Position numbers and translations under genes: made by a program
In this document: positions 61,137 through 64,000 of the stretch, piece after piece
How positions within the stretch are numbered: position 1 is the stretch's first letter
Layout of the letters: every line of letters starts with the position of its first letter
Notes under the pieces: generated by a model
What the model saw: only the letters and a program-made list of their open reading frames with translations
The model's database searches: none
What the model was told of the DNA's origin: nothing
Origin: Sphagnum compactum
Lineage: Eukaryota > Bryophyta > Sphagnopsida > Sphagnales
Direction of reading: 5' to 3'
Length of the DNA: 64,000 nt
Assembly: GCA_965153455.1 (NCBI GenBank)
Contig: OZ234494.1
Coordinates: 8,494,001 to 8,558,000 of the forward strand

Positions 61137-62540
61137 TTAATTGCCATGGATCCACCTTCTTGTATGGTTGGTGCAAGGGAAAATCAATTCCCAATTTGCA
61201 TTTGGACTAATAACCAATTCAAAGGATATTTTTTGTGCAAGTTGCAACATCTTTTCTAAGGTTACATCACATGTTTTGCATGAAATTGTTAGGTTTCCCT
61301 TTGGAGTGATGCATGTGATTGAGGTTGCCTTTGTTGGGGATGGCATTGGCACCTGTACATTTGATATTAAGGCCACTTTCATAGTCAAAGGATTGTGAAT
61401 GATTATTATAGTGTCGACTTGCTCAATCACATGTGCATGTGAATATTGCAAATGTTGAGGGAGGTCAACAATGGACTCTTGCATTGGGGTATTCCCATCT
61501 TCATCCACATTTCTTTTTTCCAACAATGATTTAATATATTTCCTTGGCCATGTGCATATGCCACCTCCATTCCCCCTTGTCAAGGCAGTAGTAGATTGTC
61601 TCACTTGCATTTAACTTTTTTCCCATTTGGCCAAGTTGAAGATCGAAGGTGGTTTTTGCAACAAAAAATTTGGAAACCTTCAAGAGATTTTTTCGCCCCT
61701 ATCTTGCATTTTCCTTTGTTTAAGACATGTTCAACCTTGTAGTTGTTGTTAAGGGCTAATGTCATGCCATGAATATGGGTTGGCATGGACTTTGTTTCCA
61801 TGATGACCTTTTTGCTCCTTGATATTGTGAGGGACCTTGTAAGGGTGCGGCATGTCACCCAAGTTTGGGCAATTTTTAATTATGTGCTCTAATGACATGC
61901 ATAACCAACATCACACCATGTGGTGATCATAATCGACTACCACCCCCACATAAAAACCATTGATAAACAATCAATAGCTTATTACCCACCCCCCCCCCCC
62001 CCCCCCCCCTCTCAACTCCAATGCCACATAGAACCTTGGGTTTTAGGTGTGGGGGTTGTTGTGATTGACTCCTAACTCCTTGCCAATGTGGTTGGCAACT
62101 TTCTCCTCCATTGAATTATATTCAATTGGTAACATTTTCATGTAGATAATTTAAGTTCCATTGGGTGATTTGGATTAAATGTTTTCACCCATTCATGATA
62201 TGGGTGTTTGCAAACTAGAGTATCCATAAAATTATGTACCAATTAGGTTTTTTTTAACCCCCTTTCAAGTTCAAATGCCAAGATGATAAATTTGAACACA
62301 CATTGATGAAAAAAGGTCTTGATTTTTACACATTGAATAACTGTAATTAGCAAGGGTATATATATGTGATTGAATACAAAATTTGGGGGATTTTTTAAAT
62401 TTATAACACTACCATTGAAATTGTCCATAAAAATTATGCATATGGATTCATTAAATAAAAAGTCTTCAATGAACAACACTTCTACCCAAATTTTAATTAC
62501 ATGTTGATGAACAATAAATACAAGTTTCCATGCCATTTAG
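61137..62540 (-). pseudogene. DUF4283 / CCHC zinc-knuckle ORF1 relic (LINE-type), C-terminal part
   Basis: Minus-strand reading shows, with frame changes, a DUF4283-like region (DNFNGSVINLKNPPNF near 62420; WVKTFNPNHP and LHENVTN near 62150; VANHIGKELGV near 62080). This is followed by a clear CX2CX4HX4C zinc knuckle, CWLCMSLEHIIKNC at 61869-61910, preceded by GFYVGVVVDYDHH. This domain pair is typical of ORF1 of plant LINE-type elements, where it binds nucleic acid. A 157-codon open tail follows at 61137-61610 with no known motif. A 21-base C run (61989-62009) lies inside the coding-derived region. Stops occur before the knuckle and elsewhere. No endonuclease or RT follows downstream. Confidence 0.7.
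61989..62009. repeat. Poly-C run (21 bases)
   Basis: Uninterrupted C homopolymer, on the coding-derived minus strand a Gly run. Its length may vary between individuals or be affected by sequencing. Confidence 0.9.
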
Positions 62541-62880
62541 AACATGAAAGATATTATAATGGACTTTTATAAACACTATAATAAAGCAAAATGGTAAAGT
62601 CATGTACAACATTATCTTTGTGGAATTCTTATAATTATTTTCATCAATAGTGAGCTTTGAAATGTATTAGTTAGCAGGCCTTAGTGATCTTTTGGAAACT
62701 TGATGGTTTTTTTGCTTTGAGAATGAACATTTGACAATTCTAGGTTTCTAACATTGTAAAAATACAATATAAAAATATTTTTTATGGAATCTTATTGTGC
62801 CATTCTTGGTCCACTATAATTTACATTCACCCATTGATCATGGTGCACCATGGTAAATTGAACACCAAAATTAACTTACG

Positions 62881-63249
62881 GGTACATTCACGAATTAAGG
62901 AGTCATTTAATGTGTAACCATTGCTTAGGATTAAATAATTAAAATCATGTCTAATTCCGAGTTTTATGAATGCTTGATAAATTTATAGAATAATGTTCTT
63001 AATATATCAATGTAACATTCGGATAAATTTGAAAGTAATCCAATGAATATAAAATACAAAAAAAACATTTTTTAAGCATTGTAACTAATGTTTTACAATG
63101 CTAAAAGACATTGTTTAATCATTATTTAATCATTATTTAAGCACCATTTAACCAATTTTGAATTGCAACATGAGCTTTTTGGGACTATTTAAGTACTAAA
63201 TAAAGACTGCTTAATGGAGCACATTAGTGTCTTAATTTGTGAATGTGCC
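62881..63249. mobile_element. TIR element of ~370 bp inside the ORF1 relic
   Basis: GGTACATTCACGAATTAAGG at the left pairs imperfectly with the reverse complement of 63220-63249 (GGCACATTCACAAATTAAGA), extending to a shared AATGTG about 30 bp in. The interior is non-coding. It lies between the two halves of the DUF4283 relic. No clear target duplication was found. Confidence 0.5.
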
Positions 63250-63362
63250 TTTAGTAGTTTCATGAATTTATGTGTTAAAAAAGAAAAAACCCCTCTTGAC
63301 ATCCATTTTGAATTCTACCCTCCCATGTTATCCTTACTTGTCACAAAGTTTAAAATTGACAA

Positions 63363-63650
63363 CTAAAGGGCAATGTTGTAATATGTTATCTTACCTCCAA
63401 TGAAACTCATGATGATGGTTTTTGTTTTGTGATAGTATATTTCCACCGTAAAGACATCTAAATCAAAAGTTGAACGAGGTATTGTCTCAAGTTCCTTGAT
63501 AGGAAGGTCTTGATGATTCCTTGAGTTATTGAATGGAAAAGATTCTTCATTGGCAAGCATAAATGGGTTTTTCCTCCCCTCTTTTCCTTCCCTCAATCCC
63601 AAAATTTCACCTAATTTGGCATCCACCATGAGGGTTGAACACATGGTCAA
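63363..63650 (-). pseudogene. Probable N-terminal part of the DUF4283 ORF1 relic
   Basis: A 95-codon minus-strand open frame whose C-terminal half (DVFTVEIYYHKTKTIIMSF followed by IGGK) resembles the start of DUF4283, where a short strand-helix segment of the type KxxxIxxFxGG precedes the RNA-recognition-like fold. It is upstream on the same strand as 61137-62540, with the TIR element and other sequence between, so both are probably one interrupted gene. The first half (to about residue 55) is not recognised. Confidence 0.4.
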
Positions 63651-64000
63651 GTGTTTGAATTGTAGGCATGGTGGTAGGTGTGGTTCCTTTGTTGGATGTA
63701 AAGCTTTAGTAGCTCATTTTCAATGTGTGAGGCCAGTGGGTCCCATAAACCTTAAGCCAAATTTAAACAATTGCAATTGAAAGCAAAGAAGATTTACAAT
63801 TTTCCATTAAGGTGTAGCACCAAGACCATTTAGCCACTTTCAATTATATTTAGTGAACATGCAAAATGGATGGGATAACAAATATGTGCAAGGCAACAAA
63901 TCTAAAGAACAAATTTGTTACATTGCAATCTACCCAATTGAACACACTTTAGATGCATCACAAACTAACTTTCTGGGGCTATCACCTATTATGCATAAAT
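63651..64000. other. Anonymous DNA to window end
   Basis: No recognisable feature. An 83-codon plus-strand ORF overlaps the ORF1 relic and is considered a shadow. Confidence 0.4.

Overview
This window looks like intergenic DNA from a large, repeat-rich land-plant nuclear genome. It is strongly AT-rich, has plant-type TTTAGGG interstitial telomere repeats, and carries relics of Ty3/Gypsy retrotransposons, a DUF4283/zinc-knuckle LINE-type ORF1, a plant-type Helitron helicase, CACTA-like and Mutator-like MITEs and solo LTRs. I found no intact protein-coding gene, tRNA, rRNA or CRISPR array. The density of old, decayed elements would fit a gymnosperm or another big-genome plant, but the sequence alone does not settle the lineage. 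All family assignments come from reading translations and motifs by eye; no database search was run.

Layout. 0-2 kb: a minus-strand retrotransposon gag relic, split by a foldback element (723-1030). 3.7-5.6 kb: a degenerate AT-rich array, a solo LTR with a perfect 5-bp target duplication (4119-4940), then a plus-strand Gypsy RT fragment. 5.6-17.5 kb: mostly anonymous AT-rich DNA with one diverged direct repeat and one 169-codon ORF of unknown meaning. 17.5-21 kb: two copies of a ~0.33-kb dispersed repeat (family A) flank a nest of Mutator-like MITEs with telomere-motif runs, followed by a hairpin element. 21-34 kb: anonymous DNA with a 61-bp tandem duplication and three CACTA-like MITEs. 34.4-37.9 kb: a minus-strand Ty3/Gypsy pol relic (RT, RNase H, integrase, GPY/F-like module, then an unexplained coding-like extension). 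Its RT core is deleted and its RNase H is split by a fourth CACTA-like MITE.

38.6-42.2 kb is the most structured part: a 7-copy, ~71-bp hairpin-forming minisatellite, then two ~0.83-kb A-rich direct repeats bracketing a ~1-kb segment with a broken Helitron helicase fragment. 42.6-51 kb holds two more family-A copies, a 31-bp minisatellite, truncated MITEs and a complete 210-bp MITE with a 9-bp near-perfect target duplication. 51.8-54.7 kb has a small ORF with an in-frame 99-bp duplication and a 721-bp element with 20-bp inverted termini. 57-60.4 kb is a cryptic CCTAGG/TAGGTA-rich array into which a second solo LTR of the 4.1-kb family has inserted. 61.1-63.7 kb is a minus-strand DUF4283/CCHC ORF1 relic interrupted by a 370-bp TIR element.

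These parts do not form a working pathway. They record successive insertions: retroelements first, then MITEs and foldbacks inside them, then decay. I see no convincing new functional system. The best candidates for a second look are the direct-repeat-bracketed Helitron fragment, the nested MITE/telomere-motif cluster, the post-integrase coding extension and the hairpin minisatellite.
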